DNA from: Pseudomonas sp. HN11 | GTDB taxonomy: Bacteria; Pseudomonadota; Gammaproteobacteria; Pseudomonadales; Pseudomonadaceae | DNA length: 64,000 nt | NCBI RefSeq assembly: GCF_021390155.1 | Contig: NZ_CP089985.1 | Span: forward strand, 4,661,001-4,725,000 | Direction: 5' to 3' | Shown: positions 20,648 through 29,800 of the stretch, in pieces | Layout: every line of letters begins with the position of its first letter | Position numbering within the stretch: the stretch's first letter is position 1 | Made by a program: the position numbers and the translations under genes | The notes under the pieces: generated by a model | The model's database searches: none | Told to the model about the DNA's origin: nothing | The model's input: only the letters and a program-made list of their open reading frames with translations

Positions 20648-21487
20648 ATGAATAATTGGATCAGCGCCCTCGCCGACCTGCAAAGCAGGGGTGAACCCTG
20701 CGTGCTGGTGACCATCATCGAAGAGCTCGGCTCCACGCCGCGCAATGCCGGCTCAAAGATGGTGATCAGCGCCGCGCAGACCTTCGACACCATCGGCGGC
20801 GGGCACCTGGAATACAAAGCGATGCAGATCGCCCGCGACATGCTCGTGCGCGGTCAGCAGAACACCCATCTGGAGCGCTTCAGCCTCGGCGCAAGCCTGG
20901 GCCAGTGCTGCGGCGGTGTGACCGTGCTGCTGTTCGAGCCCATGGGCCAGGTGCAGGCGCAGATCGCTGTGTTTGGCGCCGGCCACGTGGGGCGTGCCTT
21001 GGTGCCGTTGCTGGCCAGCCTGCCGTGTCGGGTGCGCTGGATTGATTCGAGAGACCAGGAGTTTCCGGAACATATCCCCCAAGGCGTGCGTAAAATCGTC
21101 AGCGAAGAGCCGGTCGACGAAATTGCCGACCTGCCAGTGGGCAGTTACTGCATTGTCATGACCCACAATCATGCGCTGGACCTGGAACTGACCGCCGCCC
21201 TGCTCAAACGCAACGACTTCGCCTACTTCGGCCTGATCGGCTCGAAGACCAAACGCGTCAAGTTCGAACACCGCCTGCGTGATCGCGGCTTCGACGCTGC
21301 GCAACTGCAACGCATGCGCTGCCCCATGGGCCTCACCGAGGTGAAGGGCAAGTTGCCGGTGGAAATCGCCATTTCCATCGCCGGCGAAATCATCGCCACC
21401 TACAACGCCAATTTTGGCCAGCACACCGCCAGCGCCGAACCCATTGCCAAACTGCTGCCGGCTTCGCGTCGCAGCCAAGCCATTTGA
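20648..21487 (+). CDS. xdhC: Xanthine dehydrogenase accessory protein XdhC
   Basis: XdhC binds and sulfurates the molybdenum cofactor and inserts it into XdhB. The product is about 279 residues. It has an N-terminal XdhC/CoxI domain (CVLVTIIEELGSTPRNAGSKM) and a C-terminal Rossmann-like domain (IAVFGAGHVGRALVPLL and GLIGSKTKRVKF). ATG at 20648 has GAGG upstream; a GTG two codons earlier is in frame but overlaps the ribosome-binding site. It is the third gene of the xdhABC-guaD operon. Confidence 0.94.
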   Translation: MNNWISALADLQSRGEPCVLVTIIEELGSTPRNAGSKMVISAAQTFDTIGGGHLEYKAMQIARDMLVRGQQNTHLERFSLGASLGQCCGGVTVLLFEPMGQVQAQIAVFGAGHVGRALVPLLASLPCRVRWIDSRDQEFPEHIPQGVRKIVSEEPVDEIADLPVGSYCIVMTHNHALDLELTAALLKRNDFAYFGLIGSKTKRVKFEHRLRDRGFDAAQLQRMRCPMGLTEVKGKLPVEIAISIAGEIIATYNANFGQHTASAEPIAKLLPASRRSQAI

Positions 21488-21499
21488 ATTGAGACGACC

Positions 21500-22804
<1,305 letters not shown>

Positions 22805-22825
22805 TTTCAGCCACACAACAAAACC

Positions 22826-22921
22826 AAATGTGGGAGCGGGCTTGCTCGCGAATGCGCAGTGTCAGTCAACAGATGTATTGACTGATCCACCGCGTTCGCG
22901 AGCAAGCCCGCTCCCACATTT
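22826..22921. repeat. Inverted pair of REP elements
   Basis: TGTGGGAGCGGGCTTGCTCG and its inverted copy flank about 45 bases. Together they can form a long cruciform of the kind known as a Pseudomonas REP doublet. It sits between the convergent genes guaD and the GntR regulator and may help terminate or stabilise both transcripts. Confidence 0.85.
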
Positions 22922-22944
22922 TTGTCCCCGGTGAATCAGGGAAA

Positions 22945-23709
22945 CTACAGCTTTATTGAGGAACGCCCCGGCTTCTTGGTCTGCAACAAATGCGAGAACA
23001 CCGCGTGCAAGTCATCCGACGCGCTCTCCTCATCGAGGTTGAGCTTGCTGTCGATATGATCCATGTGATGCATCATCAAATTCACCGCCAACGCCGCGTC
23101 CCGTGCCTCGATCGCATCGATCAGCTGGGTGTGCTCGTCGTAGGAACAGTGCGAGCGGTTGCCGCTTTCGTACTGGGCGATGATCAATGACGTCTGGGAC
23201 ACCAGGCTGCGTTGGAAGCTGATCAGCGGCGCGTTCTTCGCCGCTTCGGCCAGCTTGAGGTGGAATTCGCCGGAGAGGCGGATACCGGCGCCGCGATCGC
23301 CACGGGAAAAGCTGTCGCGCTCGTCGTTGACCATCTGGCGCAGCTCGGCCAGTTGTTCGGCCGTAGCATGTTGCACGGCCAATTCAGTGATCGCCCGCTC
23401 CACCAGACGCCGCGCGAGAAACACCTGGCGCGCTTCCTCGACACTCGGGCTGGCCACTACCGCGCCGCGATTGGGTCGCAGCAGTACCACGCCTTCATGG
23501 GCCAGGCGCGACAGGGCGCGGCGAATGATGGTGCGGCTCACGCCGAAGATTTCGCCCAGTGCCTCTTCACTCAATTTGGTGCCGGGTGCCAGGCGTTGTT
23601 CAAGGATCGCCTCGAAGATATGCGCGTAGACGATATCGTCCTGGGTTCCGCTGCGACCGGCCTTGCCGGCTCGCGGTTGTTTCTTGAGAGGTTGCAACTG
23701 TTCGTTCAT
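22945..23709 (-). CDS. GntR-family regulator (FCD subfamily)
   Basis: This product of about 254 residues has a basic N-terminal tail, a winged helix (TKLSEEALGEIFGVSRTIIRRALSRL), and an FCD domain (about residues 90-225). Metal or ligand-contact residues are seen in GEFHLKLAEAAKNAPL and in the C-terminal HMDHID. The start is uncertain between GTG at 23715 and ATG at 23709. It is divergent from the BenE-type transporter, separated by about 215 bases, and lies next to the purine genes. It therefore probably regulates the transporter, purine catabolism, or both. Confidence 0.87.
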   Translation of the reverse strand: MNEQLQPLKKQPRAGKAGRSGTQDDIVYAHIFEAILEQRLAPGTKLSEEALGEIFGVSRTIIRRALSRLAHEGVVLLRPNRGAVVASPSVEEARQVFLARRLVERAITELAVQHATAEQLAELRQMVNDERDSFSRGDRGAGIRLSGEFHLKLAEAAKNAPLISFQRSLVSQTSLIIAQYESGNRSHCSYDEHTQLIDAIEARDAALAVNLMMHHMDHIDSKLNLDEESASDDLHAVFSHLLQTKKPGRSSIKL

Positions 23710-23923
23710 GGGCACTCGGGTTTGGAGAACGGCGGCGAATTAACGGTAATACGGCAACAGCGGGTCGCTGGCAAGTATCACCTAAAATCAGGGCACATTG
23801 TACACAACCGGCTGCGCCAACACACTGTACGGCTGTTTGCGGCGTCGGCTGTATTGCAATGAGTCGTTACGTTTGAGTTTAGGCTGGAATCCGCAACTAC
23901 TCTGGTAAAAGGAACACCTGTCC

Positions 23924-25114
23924 ATGACCGACGCCGCCCAAGCGCCTCTACGCCCACTGGCCGACACTTCTCCCTCGGCGATTGTCGCCGGTTTCATCGC
24001 CATGATGACCGGCTACACCAGCTCCCTGGTCCTGATGTTCCAGGCCGGGCAAGCCGCCGGTTTGACCACGGCGCAGATTTCTTCATGGATCTGGGCGATT
24101 TCCATTGGTATGGCGGTGTGCAGCATCGGCCTGTCCCTGCGCTATCGCACACCGATCACCATTGCCTGGTCAACGCCCGGCGCGGCGCTGCTGATCACCA
24201 GCCTCGGTGGTGTGAGTTATGGCGAGGCCATCGGCGCCTATATCACCTGTGCGGTGCTGGTGACGATCTGCGGGCTGACCGGCAGTTTCGAAAAACTGGT
24301 CAAGCGTATCCCGGCGTCACTGGCGGCTGCTTTGCTGGCGGGGATTCTGTTCAAGATCGGCAGCGAGATTTTCGTCGCCGCGCAGCACCGTACCGGACTG
24401 GTGTTGGGGATGTTCTTCACTTATCTGGTCATCAAGCGCCTGTCACCGCGTTATGCGGTATTGGCTGCATTGGTGATCGGCACGGCATTGTCGGGGCTGA
24501 TGGGGCTGCTGGACTTCAGTGGTTTTCAGCTGGAGGTAGCGACTCCGGTGTGGACCACGCCGCACTTCTCGCTGGCCGCGACCATCAGCATCGGCATTCC
24601 GTTGTTCGTGGTGGCGATGACCTCGCAGAACATGCCGGGGGTCGCGGTGCTACGGGCCGACGGCTACACCGTGCCCGCCTCTCCACTGATCACCACCACC
24701 GGCCTGGCCTCCCTGGTGCTGTCACCCTTCGGCTCCCATGGCATCAACCTGGCGGCAATCAGCGCGGCCATCTGCACCGGGCCCCATGCCCATGAAGACC
24801 GCAACAAACGCTACACCGCTGCTGTGTGGTGCGGGGTGTTCTACGGAATTGCCGGAGTGTTTGGCGCGACGTTGGCGGCATTGTTCGCAGCCTTGCCCAA
24901 GGAATTGGTGCTGTCGATTGCGGCGTTGGCACTGTTTGGCTCGATCATCAATGGCTTGAGCGTCGCCATGAATGAGCCGAAGGAGCGAGAAGCGGCGCTG
25001 ATCACCTTTATGGTCACGGCGTCCGGCTTGACGCTGTTTTCCATCGGGTCGGCGTTCTGGGGTATTGTGGCCGGGGTGTTGACGCTGCTGATTCTGAACT
25101 GGCGCAAGGCATAA
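23924..25114 (+). CDS. BenE-family secondary transporter
   Basis: This is a 396-residue membrane protein with about 11-12 hydrophobic segments and the family signature SIGMAVCSIGLSLRYRTPIT followed by AWSTPGAALL. The central stretch around ASQNMPG-like residues (MTSQNMPGVAVLRADGY) is also typical. BenE proteins are proton symporters, best known for benzoate. In this place beside guaD and xdhABC the real substrate could be a purine or related heterocycle, which is an inference. A strong bidirectional terminator lies just after the stop. Confidence 0.85.
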   Translation: MTDAAQAPLRPLADTSPSAIVAGFIAMMTGYTSSLVLMFQAGQAAGLTTAQISSWIWAISIGMAVCSIGLSLRYRTPITIAWSTPGAALLITSLGGVSYGEAIGAYITCAVLVTICGLTGSFEKLVKRIPASLAAALLAGILFKIGSEIFVAAQHRTGLVLGMFFTYLVIKRLSPRYAVLAALVIGTALSGLMGLLDFSGFQLEVATPVWTTPHFSLAATISIGIPLFVVAMTSQNMPGVAVLRADGYTVPASPLITTTGLASLVLSPFGSHGINLAAISAAICTGPHAHEDRNKRYTAAVWCGVFYGIAGVFGATLAALFAALPKELVLSIAALALFGSIINGLSVAMNEPKEREAALITFMVTASGLTLFSIGSAFWGIVAGVLTLLILNWRKA

Positions 25115-25147
25115 AAAAACGGCGACCCTCAGGTCGCCGTTTTTTTC
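25114..25147. terminator. Bidirectional intrinsic terminator
   Basis: A GGCGACC/GGTCGCC stem with a CTCA loop is flanked by A7 on the left and T7 on the right. It serves both the transporter gene (plus) and yggL (minus), which converge here. Confidence 0.9.
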
Positions 25148-25151
25148 AGTA

Positions 25152-25496
25152 TCACTTAGCCGCGTTGATCGGCTTTTCCGGATACCACACGTCCAGCAGC
25201 GGGCTGACTTCAGCCTTGGTCAGCTCGGAACGGGTTTTCAGCCAGGCTTCAACAGCAGCACGCTGCTCTTCGGAGACCGAGCCGCGCTTCTGCAGGCAAA
25301 CCAGACCGTAGTCATCGCCGCCGACATAGCCCAGACCGTTGGCTTCCATGGCTTCTTTGATGAACGCTTCGAGGAAAGCGTCGATAGCTTCTTCACTCAG
25401 GCCTTCGTTGAAGTCCAGGTTCAGTTCGAAACCCAGCTCTTGAAATTCATCAACGCACAGTTTTTTGCGCAGACGCTGGGAACGGTTAGTCGCCAT
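25152..25496 (-). CDS. yggL: YggL-family 50S ribosome-binding protein (DUF469)
   Basis: This small protein of about 114 residues matches the YggL family throughout: MATNRSQRLRKKLCVDEFQE at the N-terminus and GGDDYGLVCLQKRGSVSEEQ in the centre. The family has been associated with the 50S ribosome. ATG at 25496 is chosen over one five codons upstream because the conserved region begins there. It converges on the transporter gene and shares its terminator. Confidence 0.9.
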   Translation of the reverse strand: MATNRSQRLRKKLCVDEFQELGFELNLDFNEGLSEEAIDAFLEAFIKEAMEANGLGYVGGDDYGLVCLQKRGSVSEEQRAAVEAWLKTRSELTKAEVSPLLDVWYPEKPINAAK

Positions 25497-25734
25497 TGGA
25501 ACAATCCTCATAAGTAATAACGGGCGGCACTTTAGCAGTTTAAGGCAGCGATTGCCCGACTCTCTGGGACAGGCGGCACTTTGCCTGTAAAAAAAACGCC
25601 GAATACCCGCTATGGTTCAGCTACAAGTGGCTCCGCCTTGGGGCATAATGCCGACACTTTCATGACCATTGAGGGATTTTTCTTGTTTACCCCTCGCCTT
25701 TTTCACCCTCCTCAGCAGTAGGGTTTTACTTCTT

Positions 25735-27195
25735 ATGATCAAATCTTTGCGTTCAGTGTTTTTTGCCGGCCTGATTCTGCCACTGGCCTTTTCCGTCTCC
25801 GCTGCTCCCGTCAACAACACTCTGCCGCCAAATGTTCAACAGGCACTTTCAAAAGCCAAGCTGCAAAACACTGCGCTGTCCCTGGTGATGATCCCCCTGA
25901 ACGGGCCAGGCACGCCGACTGTCTTCAATGCCGACGTCTCCGTGAACCCGGCCTCGACCATGAAGCTGGTCACCACTTACGCAGCCCTGGAAATGCTCGG
26001 CCCCAACCACCAGTGGAAAACCGAGTTCTACACCGACGGCACCCTCAGCGGTGGTGTATTGCACGGCAACCTGTACCTCAAGGGCGGCGGCGACCCCAAG
26101 CTGAATATGGAAAAACTCTGGCTGCTGATGCGCGACCTGCGCGCCAACGGTGTCCAGCAAGTCACCGGTGACCTGGTACTGGACCGCAGCTTCTTCAACC
26201 AGCCGCTGTTGCCGGAATTCAATGACGATGGCAACGACGAGAACAAACCGTTCCTGGTCAAGCCGGACGCGCTGCTGGTCAACCTCAAGGCCCTGCGTTT
26301 TGTGACCCGCAATGATTCCGGCCGTGTGCTGGTGTCGGTCGAGCCGCCAATTGCCAGCATCCGCATCGACAATCAGGTCAAGGTTTCCAATGCCAAACAG
26401 TGCACCGGTGATGTGCGCTACAACCCGGTGACCGCCGCTGATGGCAGCGTGACCGTTACGGTCAGCGGCCAATTGGCCGATGGCTGCAGCTCGCAGACTT
26501 ACCTGTCGTTGCTCGACCACGCCACTTACACCGCCGGCGCCGTGCGTGCGATCTGGAAGGAATTGGGCGGCACCATCCAGGGCCGCGACATCCAGGCGCC
26601 AGTGCCCAAGGATGCCAAGGTGCTGGCCCGGGCGTTTTCGCCGGACCTGGCGGAAATCATCCGCGACATCAATAAATACAGCAACAACACCATGGCCCAG
26701 CAGCTGTTTTTGAGCCTGGGTGCGCAGTTCCGCAACGACGCCGACGGCGACGATGCCAAGGCTGCACAACGCGTGGTGCGCCAGTGGCTGGCGAAGAAGG
26801 GCATCACCGCGCCGCACCTGGTGATGGAGAACGGTTCCGGCCTGTCCCGTGCCGAACGGGTCAGCGCCCGTGAAATGGCGGCCATGCTGCAAGCGGCGTG
26901 GAAAAGCCCTTACGCGGCGGAGTACATCAGCTCGATGCCGATTGCCGGCACCGACGGCACCATGCGCAAACGCCTGAAGACCACCGCCATGCGCGGCGAA
27001 GCCCACGTCAAGACCGGCACCCTGAACACCGTGCGGGCCATCGCCGGGTTCAGCCGCGACAACAACGGCAATACCTGGGCCGTGGTGGCGATCCTAAACG
27101 ATCCGAAGCCATGGGGTGCTTCGTCGGTGCTGGATCAAGTGTTGCTGGATTTATACCGCCAGCCGAAGGTGGTGGCGGCCGCGCCAGTCCTTTAA
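25735..27195 (+). CDS. dacB: D-alanyl-D-alanine carboxypeptidase/endopeptidase (PBP4 type)
   Basis: This periplasmic low-molecular-mass penicillin-binding protein trims peptide cross-links. The product is about 486 residues with a signal peptide (IKSLRSVFFAGLILPLAFS, cleaved near SAAP). It has the three penicillin-binding motifs of the class: SxxK in NPASTMKL, SxN in NKYSNNTMAQQ, and KTG in HVKTGTL. A large insert between the first two motifs is typical of PBP4 (class C). The start at 25735 places the signal peptide at the N-terminus. Gene order with yggL, rlmKL, rmf and pyrD is conserved in Pseudomonas. Confidence 0.95.
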   Translation: MIKSLRSVFFAGLILPLAFSVSAAPVNNTLPPNVQQALSKAKLQNTALSLVMIPLNGPGTPTVFNADVSVNPASTMKLVTTYAALEMLGPNHQWKTEFYTDGTLSGGVLHGNLYLKGGGDPKLNMEKLWLLMRDLRANGVQQVTGDLVLDRSFFNQPLLPEFNDDGNDENKPFLVKPDALLVNLKALRFVTRNDSGRVLVSVEPPIASIRIDNQVKVSNAKQCTGDVRYNPVTAADGSVTVTVSGQLADGCSSQTYLSLLDHATYTAGAVRAIWKELGGTIQGRDIQAPVPKDAKVLARAFSPDLAEIIRDINKYSNNTMAQQLFLSLGAQFRNDADGDDAKAAQRVVRQWLAKKGITAPHLVMENGSGLSRAERVSAREMAAMLQAAWKSPYAAEYISSMPIAGTDGTMRKRLKTTAMRGEAHVKTGTLNTVRAIAGFSRDNNGNTWAVVAILNDPKPWGASSVLDQVLLDLYRQPKVVAAAPVL

Positions 27196-27213
27196 GAGGC
27201 AACGCAGTGCTCC

Positions 27214-27241
27214 TGTGGGAGCGGCCTTGCTCGCTCCCACA
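27214..27241. repeat. Single REP hairpin
   Basis: TGTGGGAGC and GCTCCCACA form a 9-bp stem between the convergent genes dacB and the diguanylate cyclase. It is related to the REP pair at 22826-22921 and may act as a shared 3' end. Confidence 0.75.
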
Positions 27242-27258
27242 TTGGGCCTGCGGTGGTC

Positions 27259-29658
27259 TCAAGCACGCAAGCGCTCAACCTCCACCCGGTCCCTGCCCGC
27301 CTGCTTGGCCACGTACACGGCCGAGTCGGCGCGCAGCAGCAGCCCATCGATACCCTCATCCACCCGCCAACTGGCCACGCCAAAGCTGGCGGTGACGATA
27401 CCGACCGGTTCCATCGGCACACTGCGCAGCGACGCCCACAATTCCATTGCCAGGCTGTAGGCCCGTTCGCTATCGGTGTGCGGACACAGCACCATGAATT
27501 CCTCGCCACCCAGGCGACAGAACACATCGGTGCGGCGCAGACGCTGACTGATGCGTTTGCACAGTTCCTGCAGCACCCCGTCGCCGACGGCGTGCCCGTG
27601 CTGGTCGTTGATGCGTTTGAAGTGATCGATATCCAGCATGATCACCGACAAGTTTCCCGAGGTGCGGTTGAGCCTCACCATCTCGGCCTTGAGACGATCC
27701 TGGAAATAGCGACGGTTGTGGATGCCGGTCAGGGCGTCGGTGATGGAGAGCGCACGCAGTTCTTCTTCCACCCGCTTGAGATCGGAAATATCCGACACGT
27801 ACCCATGCCACAGCGTACCGCCTGCGGGTAACTCTTCCGGAGTCGCCTCACCACGAATCCAACGCAGGCCCCGTTGCGGCAACAGCACGCGGTACTCCTC
27901 GCGCCAATGGCTCAACTGCAATGCTGAGAGGCGGATCGAAGCACGCACCCGCTCCGCATCCAACGGGTGGATGCGCTCGAAGACCTGCTTCGCATCCTGC
28001 TGCAACACTTTGGGTTCGATTTCATAGATGTCGCGCATGCCGTCGCTGGCGTAGATGAATTTCCAGTTGCCCTGGGGTTCCAGGGTGAATTGGAAGATCC
28101 CGCCGGGCACATGGGCGCTGAGCTTCTTGAGCAGGCGGTCGCGGGCGGCCAAGGCCTCGTAGGCATGCTTTTGTTCGGTGACATCCAGGTAGATCGCCAG
28201 GTGGCCGATCCACAAACCGTGGTCGTCCAGCAACACCGTGGCGAGCATGTTCACGGCCAACGGGCTGCCGTTCTCGCGGATCAAGGTCCACTCGCGGGCT
28301 TCGTGCAGGTTGTCCGGGCTTTCCACCAGCATCGCCTGGCTGGCGGGAATACGCTTGCCCAACGTCACACTCAGGCTGGCCGCGCGCGCTTCAAGCTCCG
28401 ACGCCAGGTGCAGGCTTTCCAAGGTGTGCGTGCCCACCACATGCTCGGCCTTGAAGCCCAGCATCTGCTCGGCACCGGCGTTGAAGGTATTGATGACGCC
28501 GCGCAGGTCGGTGGCAATGATTGCCATCTGGGTCGCGGCATTCAGCACGCTGCGCAACTGACCATGGGCACCGCGCAATTCCTGTTCGCGCAGGCGCAAC
28601 TGGGCGGTGCGCTGCTCCACCAGCTTCACTGCGCGCTGGCGTTGGCTCACCAGCACGTAGAGCAAGGCACTGAGTAGCAGGCTGAGCAGGCCGCCCATGA
28701 TCAGGATCGTGTTCAGCGAGGAGTGACTGGCCTGGTCGAATACCTGGCTGGGGCGCAGTTTCAAGGCGTACACATGGTCACCCAGTGTGAGACGACGCAC
28801 GCCGACAAGGGCGCTGCTGCCGACTTCATTGCTGGACTCGAAGAGCACGCGCTCCTGCAAGTCCGAAGTGTCGATGATCTGCATCACCAGGTTGTCCCGG
28901 CCCGGCTTGGGCAGACCGTCGGACACGAGCTGGCGCATGCTGATCACTGCCATCACATAACCGTAAGGCTCGTTCTGGGACTGATCGGAGGTGGGCAGGT
29001 GACTCACCGGCGCGACCAGTAACACCCCGGTGGCATAGGCCGGCTCCACCCCCACCAATTGCATGGGCTGGGACACCGCCAGCTTGCCGGTCTTTTGCGC
29101 ACGCTCAAGGGTCGAACGGCGCAGCGGCTGGGCCAAGAGATCAAAGCCAAGGGGCGCGCCCAGCAGGCTTTGGGTCTGGCTGTACAGCACCGGCACGTAT
29201 TCGTCGCGCTCGGGCGCGGGGGCCAGCTCACCGGTCGAATTCAACTCACGGATCACAAAAGGCGTGCCGCGCAGGTCGGACACCTTTTGCTCAAATTGGC
29301 TGCGCTGCTCGCGAGACACCCGTGGCGCCCACGAATAAGCGCGGGCGCGCAACAACAAGGGTTGGGCGAAACCGTCGAACTCTTCGCGGGACACATCATC
29401 GGAATTGACGAAGAAGCGTCGCAAGCTGTTCAGGCGCTGTTCCTGGTCTTCGAAGCGCTCCTGCAAACGGGTATAGCGCTCATTGACCAGCAACTGAAAG
29501 CGCTGGCGCACCTGTTGCTGATAGAGGTCGCAAGCCGCCCAGGCGACAATCGCCGTCAAGGCAACCCCTGCCAATAACACCACCAATGCCACCAGCCAAG
29601 CCGACGCCTGCTCACTGATAAAACCTAGGATTTTCGGGCGAACGGCTTGCAACGGCAT
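27259..29658 (-). CDS. Membrane-bound diguanylate cyclase (CHASE-like, PAS, GGDEF)
   Basis: This protein of about 799 residues makes the second messenger c-di-GMP. It has an N-terminal membrane segment (about residues 20-45), a periplasmic CHASE-like sensor (SREEFDGFAQPLLLRARAYS), and a second membrane segment near residue 330. Two PAS domains follow, then a C-terminal GGDEF domain. The active site is intact (RLGGEEFMVL). An inhibitory I-site RRTD lies exactly five residues before GGEEF, so product feedback is expected. There is no EAL domain, so it is a synthase only. The start is either 29658 or three codons upstream. The sensed signal is unknown. Confidence 0.92.
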   Translation of the reverse strand: MPLQAVRPKILGFISEQASAWLVALVVLLAGVALTAIVAWAACDLYQQQVRQRFQLLVNERYTRLQERFEDQEQRLNSLRRFFVNSDDVSREEFDGFAQPLLLRARAYSWAPRVSREQRSQFEQKVSDLRGTPFVIRELNSTGELAPAPERDEYVPVLYSQTQSLLGAPLGFDLLAQPLRRSTLERAQKTGKLAVSQPMQLVGVEPAYATGVLLVAPVSHLPTSDQSQNEPYGYVMAVISMRQLVSDGLPKPGRDNLVMQIIDTSDLQERVLFESSNEVGSSALVGVRRLTLGDHVYALKLRPSQVFDQASHSSLNTILIMGGLLSLLLSALLYVLVSQRQRAVKLVEQRTAQLRLREQELRGAHGQLRSVLNAATQMAIIATDLRGVINTFNAGAEQMLGFKAEHVVGTHTLESLHLASELEARAASLSVTLGKRIPASQAMLVESPDNLHEAREWTLIRENGSPLAVNMLATVLLDDHGLWIGHLAIYLDVTEQKHAYEALAARDRLLKKLSAHVPGGIFQFTLEPQGNWKFIYASDGMRDIYEIEPKVLQQDAKQVFERIHPLDAERVRASIRLSALQLSHWREEYRVLLPQRGLRWIRGEATPEELPAGGTLWHGYVSDISDLKRVEEELRALSITDALTGIHNRRYFQDRLKAEMVRLNRTSGNLSVIMLDIDHFKRINDQHGHAVGDGVLQELCKRISQRLRRTDVFCRLGGEEFMVLCPHTDSERAYSLAMELWASLRSVPMEPVGIVTASFGVASWRVDEGIDGLLLRADSAVYVAKQAGRDRVEVERLRA

Positions 29659-29745
29659 AGGCAACACTCACAACGCCAGCGTGCGGGGGGTGTCACTTTG
29701 GCTAGGCCTTAAGTTATAGCCATCGGCCCTGTATTTGACCAGCGT

Positions 29746-29782
29746 AAAAAAACCGCAAGCCCGGAATAATCCAGGCGTGCGG
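29746..29782 (-). terminator. Intrinsic terminator after rlmKL
   Basis: On the minus strand CCGCA and TGCGG enclose an inner GCCTGG/CCGGGC pairing, followed by T7. It lies about 20 bases after the rlmKL stop and separates it from the diguanylate cyclase gene on the same strand. Confidence 0.75.
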
Positions 29783-29800
29783 CTCTTTTAGTAGCAGCGA

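Noticed and set aside
22826..22921. Small regulatory RNA gene
   Set aside because: The long inverted repeat matches the REP family of Pseudomonas and no promoter is apparent.
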